Positions 6,104 through 13,850 of a stretch of DNA of 17,762 nt are shown in pieces (position 1 is the first letter of the stretch; each line of letters begins with the position of its first letter). The DNA is taken from assembly GCA_964368875.1 (NCBI GenBank), contig CAYJDG010000043.1:1-17762 (forward strand), in the 5' to 3' direction. The notes under the pieces were generated by a model. That model saw only the letters and a list, made by a program, of their open reading frames with translations, ran no database searches and was not told the origin of the DNA. The position numbers were made by a program, and so were the translations under genes. This DNA is from CAYJDG01 sp964368875. GTDB lineage: Bacteria; Pseudomonadota; Alphaproteobacteria; Micavibrionales; Micavibrionaceae.

Positions 6104-7261
6104 ATGACTTTGATTACCACCAATGCCGCCTTGCAGGATTTCTGCAAAACTCTTGAAAATGTCCCCTTCATCACAGTCGACACAGAGTTTCTTCGCGACC
6201 GGACTTTTTTTGCACGCCTCTGCCTGATACAGGTATCGGGACCGGATAAGAACGCGGTCGCTATCGACGTCCTCTCCGAAGAAGACGAACTGGACCTGAC
6301 CCCGCTCTGGGACTTGCTCGATAATCCGAACATCCTGAAAGTGTTTCATGCCGCACGGCAGGATCTTGAAATCATCTGGCAGCTCACCGGCAAGATCGTG
6401 CACCCTCTGTTTGATACGCAGGTCGCGGCGATGGTTTGTGGCTATGGCGAACAGATCGGTTATGAGGCGCTCGTCGCTGATATCACCAAAGAGAAAATGG
6501 ATAAATCGAGCCAGTTCACAGACTGGGCACGTCGCCCCTTAAGTGCACGTCAGCTCACCTACGCCCTCAATGATGTGATCTTCCTCGTTGATGTCTACCA
6601 TCACCTGCACAAGAAGCTCGCCAAGGATGGGCGCGTTGATTGGGTCGCCGAAGAGATGGGCATTCTCACCAATCCGAAAACCTATGAGATCGATCCGGAA
6701 ACCGCATGGGAGAGGCTCAAACTGCGCTCAGCCAAACCGCGCGATCTGGCCGTGTTGAAAGAGCTTTGCGCATGGCGAGAGCTCGAAGCCCAGCGCAAGG
6801 ATGTTCCGCGCAGCCGCATCATGCGCGACGAGACGCTCATGGATCTCGGCTTCCAGCGTCCGCAGACAGTCGAAGATCTGGCGCGCATTCGCGGCATTTC
6901 CGGTGACATGGCGCAAGGCCGCGTGGGCCGCGTGCTCATCGAAACGATTGCCAAAGGTATTGCAGTTCCTGATGACGAATGTCCGCGCCTCGACCCCAAA
7001 GCGCCGCTCTCGCCACGTCTCGCACCAGTGGTCGAAATGCTTAAAATGCTTTTGCGGATTCAGTCCGCCGAATGTCATGTTGCAGCAAAACTGATCGCAA
7101 CCTCGGACGATATCGAGACGCTAGTCACTGCTCCGACGGCTGACAACCAGCTCTCGCATGGCTGGCGCTATGAGGTCTTTGGCAAAATGGCGCAGGATAT
7201 GATGGCGGGCAAACTCGCGCTGACCCTAGACCAGAGCAAAATCAAGCTCTTGAAGCTGTAA
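6104..7261 (+). CDS. rnd: Ribonuclease D
   Basis: RNase D is a 3'-5' exoribonuclease of the DEDDy class that trims tRNA and other small stable RNA precursors. The 385 residues have the expected layout. In the exonuclease domain (about 1-175), D26 and E28 lie in VDTEFLRD, D87 in FHAARQDLE, and Y153 with D157 in LTYALNDVIFL, so all catalytic residues are present. One HRDC domain (about 205-285) follows, with WRELEAQRKDVPRSRIM, and then a helical C-terminal region. Length matches the family. The ATG at 6104 is the first in frame, with no obvious ribosome site. The gene stops four bases before TTGACA of the next promoter, so no terminator fits between them and read-through into the cupin-pgi pair is likely. 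Confidence 0.95.
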   Translation: MTLITTNAALQDFCKTLENVPFITVDTEFLRDRTFFARLCLIQVSGPDKNAVAIDVLSEEDELDLTPLWDLLDNPNILKVFHAARQDLEIIWQLTGKIVHPLFDTQVAAMVCGYGEQIGYEALVADITKEKMDKSSQFTDWARRPLSARQLTYALNDVIFLVDVYHHLHKKLAKDGRVDWVAEEMGILTNPKTYEIDPETAWERLKLRSAKPRDLAVLKELCAWRELEAQRKDVPRSRIMRDETLMDLGFQRPQTVEDLARIRGISGDMAQGRVGRVLIETIAKGIAVPDDECPRLDPKAPLSPRLAPVVEMLKMLLRIQSAECHVAAKLIATSDDIETLVTAPTADNQLSHGWRYEVFGKMAQDMMAGKLALTLDQSKIKLLKL

Positions 7262-7268
7262 TCAGCAT

Positions 7269-7297
7269 TTGACAGAGCGCGGTTCTGACCCTATTTT
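7269..7297 (+). promoter_or_regulatory. Near-consensus sigma-70 promoter for cupin-pgi
   Basis: TTGACA at 7269-7274 is a perfect -35; a 17-base spacer leads to TATTTT at 7292-7297, a four-of-six -10. Transcription would start near 7304, giving a leader of about 24 bases with AAGGA at 7316-7320 before the ATG at 7328. It begins eight bases after the rnd stop codon. Confidence 0.75.
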
Positions 7298-7327
7298 GTG
7301 TGCATTGCAGCAAATAAGGATAGAGTT

Positions 7328-7798
7328 ATGACCGCTTCCAGCCCAACCCAGCTTGTCGAATACCATGTTGGCGACCGTGATACCCGCCCGTGGGGTGAAT
7401 ATGAAGTCACCGCCGTGACCAAAAACGCCGCTGGCGAAGAGGTGTGTGAGAAGAAAATCACTGTACTGCCGAAACAGATTCTCTCGCTCCAGTCCCATGA
7501 ATTGCGCCGTGAATTGTGGCGCGTCGTATCGGGTGAGCTGACGGTCATTCTGAACGACCGCCGCATCACCCTCACGGCTGGACAGGATATCAACGTTCCA
7601 CTTGGCAGCATTCATGCGATGGCCAATACCTCGGACGCACCCTGCGTCGTGTTTGAGCGTCAGGAAGGCACCTGCCGCGAAGAAGACATAAAACGCTATC
7701 TCGATGCCTATGGACGTGGTGTCGAAGCCAGCGATAATCCAGTTGTCACAGCCAGCCTCGCGGTTTACACAGAAGTGATGAAAGAAATCAAAGCTTAA
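7328..7798 (+). CDS. Cupin protein, type II mannose-6-phosphate isomerase domain
   Basis: A 156-residue single-domain cupin closest in pattern to the C-terminal isomerase domain of mannose-1-phosphate guanylyltransferase/mannose-6-phosphate isomerase proteins. Family landmarks are RPWGEYE (20-26), the metal-binding stretch SLQSHELRRELWRVVSGEL with H57 and E62, NVPLGSIHAMAN with H96, and REEDIKRYLDAYGR near the end. The first His of the usual HxH pair appears replaced by Ser56. The likely reaction is mannose-6-P to fructose-6-P, which fits pgi 16 bases downstream. The guanylyltransferase part is absent, so it is a stand-alone isomerase domain. The start is ATG 7328, with AAGGA seven bases upstream; a GTG at 7298 lies within the promoter region and is rejected. 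Substrate is inferred from the family; another sugar-phosphate role remains possible. Confidence 0.8.
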   Translation: MTASSPTQLVEYHVGDRDTRPWGEYEVTAVTKNAAGEEVCEKKITVLPKQILSLQSHELRRELWRVVSGELTVILNDRRITLTAGQDINVPLGSIHAMANTSDAPCVVFERQEGTCREEDIKRYLDAYGRGVEASDNPVVTASLAVYTEVMKEIKA

Positions 7799-7814
7799 GA
7801 AAGCTCGCCTTGTA

Positions 7815-9389
7815 ATGACCGCCCGCCCTGATCTTCCTGCCTGGACGGCACTGACGCGCCACCAAACTGCGTCTTTCGAGCTCCGCAGTTTGCTCGCTCA
7901 ACCAGGGCGTATGGCTGGCTTCACTCACGAAGTTGGCGGCGTCTATTTCGATTTCTCAAAACATCTGGCAACACCTGAAACTCTTTCATTGCTGACTGAT
8001 CTGGCTCGCGCCTGTGATGTAGAAATCTGGCGCGACCGCATGTTTGCGGGTGAAAAAATCAACACCACCGAAAAACGTGCCGTGCTGCACACCGCGCTGC
8101 GCTCGCCTGAAAAATCTGGCATCGTTATTGATGGTGAAGATGCACTCGCGTTCATTCATGCGGGCCTAGATAAGATGACGGCGTTTTCTGACCGCGTCCG
8201 CTCAGGCGTATTGAAAGGCTATAGCGGCAAAGCTTTCACCGATATCGTCAACATCGGCATCGGCGGCTCCGATCTCGGTCCGCGCTTCGTCTGCGAAGCT
8301 CTGCAGGACTATCATGATGGCCCAGCCGTGCATTTTGTTTCCAACGTCGACGGCGCGGCGATGGTTCAGGTGCTTGAGCGCATCAATCCTGAAACGACCT
8401 TGTTTATCGTCGCTTCTAAAACATTCACCACCGAAGAAACGATGCTCAATGCGAGCGTCGCGCGTGACTGGCTGATTGCAAAAAGCGGCTCTGCCGCAGC
8501 GGTTTCCAGTCATTTCGTGGCCCTCTCGACCAACGAAAAGGATGTTGCCGCGTTCGGTATCGCACCGGACAATATGTTCCCTTTCCGCGAATGGGTAGGC
8601 GGGCGCTATTCCCTGTGGTCGCCGATCGGCCTCTCGATCATGCTCGCCATCGGTGCGCAGAATTTCCGTGCCATGCTCGCCGGGGCCTATGTCATGGACA
8701 CCCACTTCCGCACTGCGCCCCTTGATAAAAATGTTCCCGTGCTGATGGCCTTGCTGGGCGTGTGGTACCGTAATTTCTGGGACTACCCGGCGCACCTCCT
8801 GCTGCCTTACGATGTCCGGCTCGCCCGTATTGCTAAATACACACAGCAGATGGATATGGAATCGAATGGCAAAAGCGTCGACCGTGATGGCAACGCCGTC
8901 ACCTATCCGACCAGCCCGTTTATTTTCGGCGAACCCGGCACAGATTCGCAGCACTCATATATGCAGCTCGTCCATCAGGGGACGACCCCGATCCCGGCTG
9001 ATTTTATCGTCTGTAAAAAGCCACACCATCACCTTACGGCCAACCACACTAGCTTGCTTGCCAATTGCATGGCGCAAAGCCTCGCGCTGGCTGCAGGGCA
9101 AACCCTTGATGAGGCAGGTGGCGACCCGTTCCGCGTCTTCAGCGGTAACCGTCCAAGCACAACCATCGTTCTTCCTGAACTCTCACCTGCCACGCTTGGC
9201 ACGCTGCTTGCCGCCTACGAGCAAAAAGTGTTCGTGCAAGGCATTCTGTGGAACCTCAACAGCTTCGACCAGCCAGGCGTAGAGCTTGGCAAAAAACTTG
9301 CCAAGCCAATCACAGTTGCACTGAACGGAAAAGAATACCTTGCCCTCGATGCCTCGACCGAGGCCCTGATAAAATATCTCAAGGTCTGA
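7815..9389 (+). CDS. pgi: Glucose-6-phosphate isomerase
   Basis: Pgi interconverts glucose 6-phosphate and fructose 6-phosphate in the cytoplasm. The 524 residues contain the family signatures NIGIGGSDLGPRF, the phosphate-binding string VASKTFTTEETMLNA, EWVGGRYSLWSPIGLS, and the catalytic elements E349 in MESNGKSV, H380 in GTDSQHSYMQLVHQG and K493 in VELGKKLA. It is slightly shorter than the roughly 549 residues of the enterobacterial enzyme but complete at both ends. It follows the cupin gene by 16 bases and probably shares its promoter. No clear terminator follows: only a weak hairpin (TATGCC 9401-9406 with GGCATA 9420-9425) without a T run lies in the 78-base gap to the converging kinase gene. 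Confidence 0.97.
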   Translation: MTARPDLPAWTALTRHQTASFELRSLLAQPGRMAGFTHEVGGVYFDFSKHLATPETLSLLTDLARACDVEIWRDRMFAGEKINTTEKRAVLHTALRSPEKSGIVIDGEDALAFIHAGLDKMTAFSDRVRSGVLKGYSGKAFTDIVNIGIGGSDLGPRFVCEALQDYHDGPAVHFVSNVDGAAMVQVLERINPETTLFIVASKTFTTEETMLNASVARDWLIAKSGSAAAVSSHFVALSTNEKDVAAFGIAPDNMFPFREWVGGRYSLWSPIGLSIMLAIGAQNFRAMLAGAYVMDTHFRTAPLDKNVPVLMALLGVWYRNFWDYPAHLLLPYDVRLARIAKYTQQMDMESNGKSVDRDGNAVTYPTSPFIFGEPGTDSQHSYMQLVHQGTTPIPADFIVCKKPHHHLTANHTSLLANCMAQSLALAAGQTLDEAGGDPFRVFSGNRPSTTIVLPELSPATLGTLLAAYEQKVFVQGILWNLNSFDQPGVELGKKLAKPITVALNGKEYLALDASTEALIKYLKV

Positions 9390-9467
9390 GTACCCAGATA
9401 TATGCCTCTGGTCGGACCGGGCATAAACGCACTACGTCGTTAATCCCGCTGTTTCAAACAATCCCAA

Positions 9468-10439
9468 CTAAGGAGCGAGACGTTGCTGTTGGCTGCTGAC
9501 TTCTTGCGGCCATGGCTGATTTGAAACCATGAGAGTATAAGCGAACTTCATGACCTCACCTGCATCCGGAACGGCTGTCTGCGCTCCGATTTTGGTACAG
9601 GCTAACGATCCTGCCGCAGATCCCATCCGCAAGGCATCTTCGAGGCTCTCACCCCGATCAAGGGCCGCAGTGAGATAACCAACGAACGCATCACCTGCCC
9701 CCACCGTGTCCACCGCCTTGACCTTCAGCGACGGTACCGTTTGCAAGCCTTGCTGCGAAGCGCAGATAGCACCGTTAGGCCCGAGCGTAATGATGGTTGT
9801 CAGGTTATACCGCCCGTAAAGGGAAGCGGCGAATTCCATTTTATTTGCCGTCGCTATACCAAAACGCTTGCCGATCAGATCAGCTTCGTATTCGTTCAGG
9901 ACGATAATATCGAGATTGCGCAAGGCGTTTTCGGAAATAGGCTGAGTCGCAGGGGCAAAGTTCATAATCGACCGTACGCCCGCTTTTTTAGCGCGCACCA
10001 ACAGAGCTTCTGTTTCTTCAATCGGCAACTCCCCCTGCACCAACACGGTGGTGTCGCTGCTCAGAAGATGCTGTGGAATCCATTCCTGCTTTGCTTTGAG
10101 GTTTGCACCCTGGGAAACGACGATACGGTGCGTGCCATCTTTCTCATCAACGAAAATGACTGCGATACCGGACGGGCAATCCTCGACGAAGCGGATTCCG
10201 CTGGCATCGACGCCGCAACTGACCAGATTGTCGAACATCTGACGTCCATGGCCGCCTTTGCCGAGTGCTCCAGAGAAATAGACCTTGGCACCGGCCTTTG
10301 CGGCGGCGACAGCCTGATTTTGCCCCTTGCCGCCGGGAGCCTCATTATGCGTATCAAGGAAGCGTGCCTGATCGCGCGGTGGCAGATCCGGAGTATGAAA
10401 AAACTGATCTAGTACGTTTGAACCAAAAACTACAATCAT
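9468..10439 (-). CDS. rbsK: PfkB-family sugar kinase, ribokinase type
   Basis: A cytoplasmic carbohydrate kinase of 323 residues that transfers ATP phosphate to a sugar. The ribokinase pattern is clear: GGKGQNQAVAAAKAGA (from residue 36) for sugar binding, NEYEADLIG (182-190) and the ATP and anion-hole motif DTVGAGDAF, with catalytic base D250. The C-terminal 20 residues are a Gln/Ser-rich extension without motif. The ATG at 10439 has a TAGGA site upstream. It is the last gene of the operon with two mannitol-dehydrogenase-family enzymes, 15 bases after a HAD remnant. By sequence the natural call is ribokinase, but in this context fructose or another ketose made by the dehydrogenases could be the real substrate. 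The family is secure, the substrate is not. Confidence 0.85.
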   Translation of the reverse strand: MIVVFGSNVLDQFFHTPDLPPRDQARFLDTHNEAPGGKGQNQAVAAAKAGAKVYFSGALGKGGHGRQMFDNLVSCGVDASGIRFVEDCPSGIAVIFVDEKDGTHRIVVSQGANLKAKQEWIPQHLLSSDTTVLVQGELPIEETEALLVRAKKAGVRSIMNFAPATQPISENALRNLDIIVLNEYEADLIGKRFGIATANKMEFAASLYGRYNLTTIITLGPNGAICASQQGLQTVPSLKVKAVDTVGAGDAFVGYLTAALDRGESLEDALRMGSAAGSLACTKIGAQTAVPDAGEVMKFAYTLMVSNQPWPQEVSSQQQRLAP

Positions 10440-10454
10440 CGTAAATTTCCTAAA

Positions 10455-10616
10455 TTAGTGTGGAGCTACAGCTCTATGTGATACAGCAAGACCATCGGTG
10501 TTGTGCAGCCAGGCTATGCCATCATTTGCAGTGGATGTCTGCATGACACGCATAGCGATATTTTTTCTATCGACAAGAGTGCCGTCACAGTCAAAAAGCC
10601 ATGGCTTCTTTTTCAT
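10455..10616 (-). pseudogene. Short ORF with HAD phosphatase motif I, probably a gene remnant
   Basis: Between the dehydrogenase and kinase genes lies an ORF of 53 codons that starts MKKKPWLFDCDGTLVD. This is the first motif of HAD-superfamily phosphatases (DxDGT), with the nucleophile Asp9. Typical members have about 210-230 residues. After residue 16 the sequence no longer resembles a HAD protein, and it stops at TAA 10455-10457. The ATG lies five bases after the stop of the dehydrogenase, and the kinase ATG follows 15 bases after its own stop, so it keeps perfect operon spacing. I read it as the residue of an internal deletion of a sugar-phosphate phosphatase gene. A functional micropeptide or a translational coupler is possible. 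The motif match is direct; the history is inference. Confidence 0.6.
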
Positions 10617-10621
10617 CGCGT

Positions 10622-12088
10622 TTATTCGCTCAGGAATTTCTGTAACGCCTTCAACGTACCTAAATCCTCTATAGAATTCAAGTATTTAGTGGTAAGCGCG
10701 ATAAAATTGACATTTCTGATAGCCACACTGCCAAAGATTTCGTCGATGCTCAGCAGACCCATAGCGTCGCGTGGACCTGCCTTGGCGCGCGCAGTGAGAG
10801 TCGCAGCCATTGGGTCCTTGATCTCGATCAGAGCACCCTCTTCATCGATTCCTCTGAGGTAGCGGTACCAGGCAGCAAGCGCGAAGGCCATGTACTTAGT
10901 GGATCCGTTGGTCTCGAGCTGATGCTCAAGCGCGGGTACGAGCGCGTTCCGGAATTTCTGTGATCCATCTTCCGCCAGGCGCTGAACCTGATCGCGCACC
11001 GATTTGTTGGCAAAGCGCTCGATCAGCGTGGTTTTATATTTATCGAGATCGATGCCGGGCACGGCAGGCAGCGTTGGGGTGATATCATTATCCATGTAAC
11101 CGCGGACGAACTTCGCAACCAGCGGATCGGCCATCGCCGCATCCACATCACGATAGCCGAGCAGATATGAAATATAAGAAAGAACTGAGTGCGAACCGTT
11201 CAGCAAGCGCACTTTCATTTTCTCATACGGCTCGACGTCTTTGACCATTTGCACGCCGACCTGCTCGAGAGCTGGACGTCCTGCGATGAAGTTATCTTCG
11301 AGAACCCATTGCAGATAGCCTTCGCAAACGACCGGCCATTTATCCTCAATCGAGTGTTCATCGGCGAGTATTTTGCAAACAGCAGGAGTCGTCACCGGAG
11401 TGATCCGGTCAACCATGCCGTTCGGGAAAGACACATTCTTTTCGATCCATTCGACCATGCTCACATCGGCAAGCTTGGCGAACTGCAACAGCAGACGGCG
11501 GGTCAGATGACCATTACCCGGCAGATTGTCACAGCTCATGATCGTGACGGGACCGGCATTGCTGTCGCGGCGCATCTTCAGGCCTTTGAGCAGATATCCG
11601 TAAGCGGTTTTTGGGGCGTCGGGCAGAGCGGCATCGTGCACGATGATAGGATTGGTCGTGTCGAGATCCTGCTTCTCATTATAGAAGTAGCCTTTCTCCG
11701 TGATCGTCAGGGAGATGATCTTGACGAGAGGGCTGCCGACAGCTTGAATAACGGCATCAGGATTACCGGGCGCAAAAAGAACATCTTTGATCGATCCAAT
11801 AATGCGCACATCATCTTGCTGCGGCGAGCGCTGCAGAACGCTGTAAAGGGTATCCTGAGAAATCAGCGCTTTGATGTTCGTGTCGTCCTGAGGCATCAGG
11901 CCAACCGCAGCGATCATCCAGTTCTCGTTGGTCGCGTTCAGGTAATCATCGATATAGACAGCTTCATGGGAGCGATGAAAGCCACCAAGGCTCATATGAA
12001 GGATGCCGACCTGCAACGCTGCGCGATCATAGAGGGGAACAGGGTGTAGTCTTGCGAGCTGCTCAAGATTGGCAGTTTTAAGTTGCAC
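10622..12088 (-). CDS. Mannitol dehydrogenase family oxidoreductase (second of tandem pair)
   Basis: A member of the polyol-specific long-chain dehydrogenases, which oxidise sugar alcohols or reduce hexuronates with NAD(H): mannitol, arabinitol, fructuronate, tagaturonate and similar. The 488 residues have the Rossmann-type start VGILHMSLGGFHRSH (about 27-41), the conserved core TIMSCDNLPGNG (182-193), FPNGMVDRITP (221-231) and the catalytic signature KVRLLNGSH with K292, N297 and H300, in the spacing known from Pseudomonas mannitol 2-dehydrogenase. The start is GTG 12088, with GGAG eight bases upstream; no in-frame ATG lies nearby. It follows its paralogue by 63 bases. The sequence does not decide between mannitol, another polyol or a hexuronate as substrate. 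The HAD-like remnant and kinase follow closely. Confidence 0.88.
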   Translation of the reverse strand: MQLKTANLEQLARLHPVPLYDRAALQVGILHMSLGGFHRSHEAVYIDDYLNATNENWMIAAVGLMPQDDTNIKALISQDTLYSVLQRSPQQDDVRIIGSIKDVLFAPGNPDAVIQAVGSPLVKIISLTITEKGYFYNEKQDLDTTNPIIVHDAALPDAPKTAYGYLLKGLKMRRDSNAGPVTIMSCDNLPGNGHLTRRLLLQFAKLADVSMVEWIEKNVSFPNGMVDRITPVTTPAVCKILADEHSIEDKWPVVCEGYLQWVLEDNFIAGRPALEQVGVQMVKDVEPYEKMKVRLLNGSHSVLSYISYLLGYRDVDAAMADPLVAKFVRGYMDNDITPTLPAVPGIDLDKYKTTLIERFANKSVRDQVQRLAEDGSQKFRNALVPALEHQLETNGSTKYMAFALAAWYRYLRGIDEEGALIEIKDPMAATLTARAKAGPRDAMGLLSIDEIFGSVAIRNVNFIALTTKYLNSIEDLGTLKALQKFLSE

Positions 12089-12151
12089 TTTGGATGCTCC
12101 ATCTGTTGAATTTTGGGAATATATAGCCCAACCGCAAAGCGGTTAACAGTA

Positions 12152-13663
12152 CTATTTACCCAAAACAGGGGCTGGAGCGGCAGCGGCGAAAGCAGATTGA
12201 ACTTCGCGGTCCGGCTCGCGGTGACCGCCGGTTCTGGCGGTATAGGCCTCTTGGAGCTCTTTTTCGAATTCCGGATTGAACCGCAGATTTCCCCAGATTT
12301 CATGAGCAAGAATCGGGGCAACCGACCCGTTCAGAGACTTGGCAGCCCGCACGAGCCCCTTATCGTAGGCTTTGCTGTCCTCGATAAAGAAGCTTCCTTG
12401 CGGATTATCGGTAGGGTCGGCAGCTTGAAGATACGTGATCCAGTTTGCAACGGCATCCACCAGATGAGCACGCGGGAGATCTCGTGCATAGGCATCTTCG
12501 AGCGGACCGACGAAACGGCTTTCAAGTTTATCGAGACCGTTACGGGCCAGACGCTGCAGGTCATCCTTCATGTGAGGATTGCCAACGCGCACGAACAGCG
12601 TTTCGATATAATCATCGTAGTCAAATCCCGGAATAGGCGCGAGCGTCGCTTTGACCTCATCCATATAGCCCTGCATAAATGTGCGCAGGGGCGCATTTTC
12701 CAGTGCCTCATCGGCGAATTTAAACCCACGCTGACGGCCCATGATACCAAGTGCCATGTGCATCCCGTTCAGCAAACGGATTTTAGCAAGCTCATACGGC
12801 GCGACTTCAGGAACATATTGAGCGCCGACGCGATCAAACGGCGGCAGCTTCATGCCAGGCTTGGCCTCGACGACCAGCTGCCATGGTTTTTCTGTCATCA
12901 CTGGCTGATGATCATGATACCCATAGGCATCCTGTACCTGAGCTGTCTGTTCAGGCTTGTAGGACGGGGTAATCCGGTCAACCATTGTGTTGGGGAATTT
13001 GACGTTTTGATCAATCCAGCGCGCAAGACCCTTATCGATCTCGGCAGCATAGGCCTGAACGGTCGCACGCAACACGCCACCGTTATTATTGATGTTATCG
13101 CAGGACATAATGGTAATAGGCGGGAGGCCCTGAGCTTTGCGACGCTCAAGAGCAAGAACGATAAACGCGACTGCAGCTTTTGGCTCATCGCGGTTCGCGA
13201 GCGAGTGCTGGATTTCAGGGCTATCGATATGGAAGCCTTTTTCCGCGCTGTAGTGATAGCCCTTCTGGGTGATCGTCAGCGTGACGACTTTGGTATCTGG
13301 ATGAGCAATACGGTCAATAACTGCGCCCGGATTTTCAGTCGCGACAAGAACATCGACCAGAGAACCGATGACGCGGCCTTTGCCGCCGGGTGTCTGCTCC
13401 TGCAGCGTGTAGAGATTATCCTGTTTGGCGAGCGGGTCGCGGAAGCGGCCGGAATTCATGCTGATACCGACAACGCCGTAATCTAAGTTGCCTTGGTTGG
13501 CGAGATCGTCGGCAAGAGCGACGATGTGGGCGCGGGAAAAAGCGCCAATACCAAAATGAACAATGCCAGGCTTGAGCTTACTGCGATCGTACTGAGGCGT
13601 TTGCACGGTGTCAGGAAGACTACCGAGAGTTTCATTGCTCAGTTTCAAAGTTTCTTGGGTCAT
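12152..13663 (-). CDS. Mannitol dehydrogenase family oxidoreductase (first of tandem pair)
   Basis: A second polyol-specific long-chain dehydrogenase, 503 residues. It has PGIVHFGIGAFSRAH (32-46) for the dinucleotide, TLTITQKGYHY (128-138), TIMSCDNINNNG (184-195), FPNTMVDRITP (223-233) and the catalytic signature KIRLLNGMH with K294, N299 and H302. This one looks more like classical mannitol 2-dehydrogenase (GxGAFxRAH, TxTxKGY) than its neighbour, so D-mannitol to D-fructose is my best guess. An Ala/Pro-rich tail follows the last helix. The ATG at 13663 has an AGAGAG ribosome site about nine bases upstream. It is the first gene of the operon; an upstream region of 187 bases with inverted repeats separates it from the divergent sixA-like gene. 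The two paralogues differ throughout, so the duplication is old or they were acquired separately. Confidence 0.9.
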   Translation of the reverse strand: MTQETLKLSNETLGSLPDTVQTPQYDRSKLKPGIVHFGIGAFSRAHIVALADDLANQGNLDYGVVGISMNSGRFRDPLAKQDNLYTLQEQTPGGKGRVIGSLVDVLVATENPGAVIDRIAHPDTKVVTLTITQKGYHYSAEKGFHIDSPEIQHSLANRDEPKAAVAFIVLALERRKAQGLPPITIMSCDNINNNGGVLRATVQAYAAEIDKGLARWIDQNVKFPNTMVDRITPSYKPEQTAQVQDAYGYHDHQPVMTEKPWQLVVEAKPGMKLPPFDRVGAQYVPEVAPYELAKIRLLNGMHMALGIMGRQRGFKFADEALENAPLRTFMQGYMDEVKATLAPIPGFDYDDYIETLFVRVGNPHMKDDLQRLARNGLDKLESRFVGPLEDAYARDLPRAHLVDAVANWITYLQAADPTDNPQGSFFIEDSKAYDKGLVRAAKSLNGSVAPILAHEIWGNLRFNPEFEKELQEAYTARTGGHREPDREVQSAFAAAAPAPVLGK

Positions 13664-13692
13664 AAATTACAACTCTCTACTTGCCGATTCTC

Positions 13693-13762
13693 AGAAGTGT
13701 ACTTTTATTACAAAGACTAACGTCCCTTTGATTTACAGGGATTTAATATGATTCACACTTCT
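13693..13762. promoter_or_regulatory. Nested inverted repeats in the divergent promoter region
   Basis: AGAAGTGT at 13693-13700 and ACACTTCT at 13755-13762 are an 8-bp inverted repeat with centres 62 bases apart, about six helical turns. Between them TCCCT 13723-13727 and AGGGA 13737-13741 form a second inverted repeat with a 9-base spacer, the size of a typical dimer operator. The AT-rich strip around 13742-13750 could hold the minus-strand -10. This is a plausible operator region for the polyol operon, but no regulator gene is nearby and chance cannot be excluded. Confidence 0.35.
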
Positions 13763-13796
13763 AACACAAGAAACTTATATTATTGCGGTGCACACG

Positions 13797-13824
13797 TTAA
13801 AAAATTTTCTATTTCTTCTATATT
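13797..13824 (+). promoter_or_regulatory. Possible promoter of the sixA-like gene
   Basis: TTAAAA at 13797-13802 (four of six to the -35) and TATATT at 13819-13824 (five of six to the -10) are 16 bases apart. Transcription would start near 13831, about 20 bases before the ATG at 13851. The region is AT-rich, so chance matches are common. Confidence 0.3.
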
Positions 13825-13850
13825 GTCCTAAAATTGGGTACATCCATGTT

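Noticed and set aside
9401..9425. Hairpin TATGCC/GGCATA between pgi and the kinase as a terminator
   Set aside because: No T run on either strand and an awkward inner pairing; noted only as a weak structure.
12113..13486. A 457-codon open frame on the plus strand opposite the first dehydrogenase gene
   Set aside because: It is antisense to a gene with complete family motifs, its translation shows no recognisable domain, and it arises from the codon pattern of the real gene.
13732..13746. CtrA-like box TTTA-N7-TTAA upstream of the dehydrogenase operon
   Set aside because: One mismatch in an AT-rich region and no cell-cycle link for a polyol operon; a chance match is likely.
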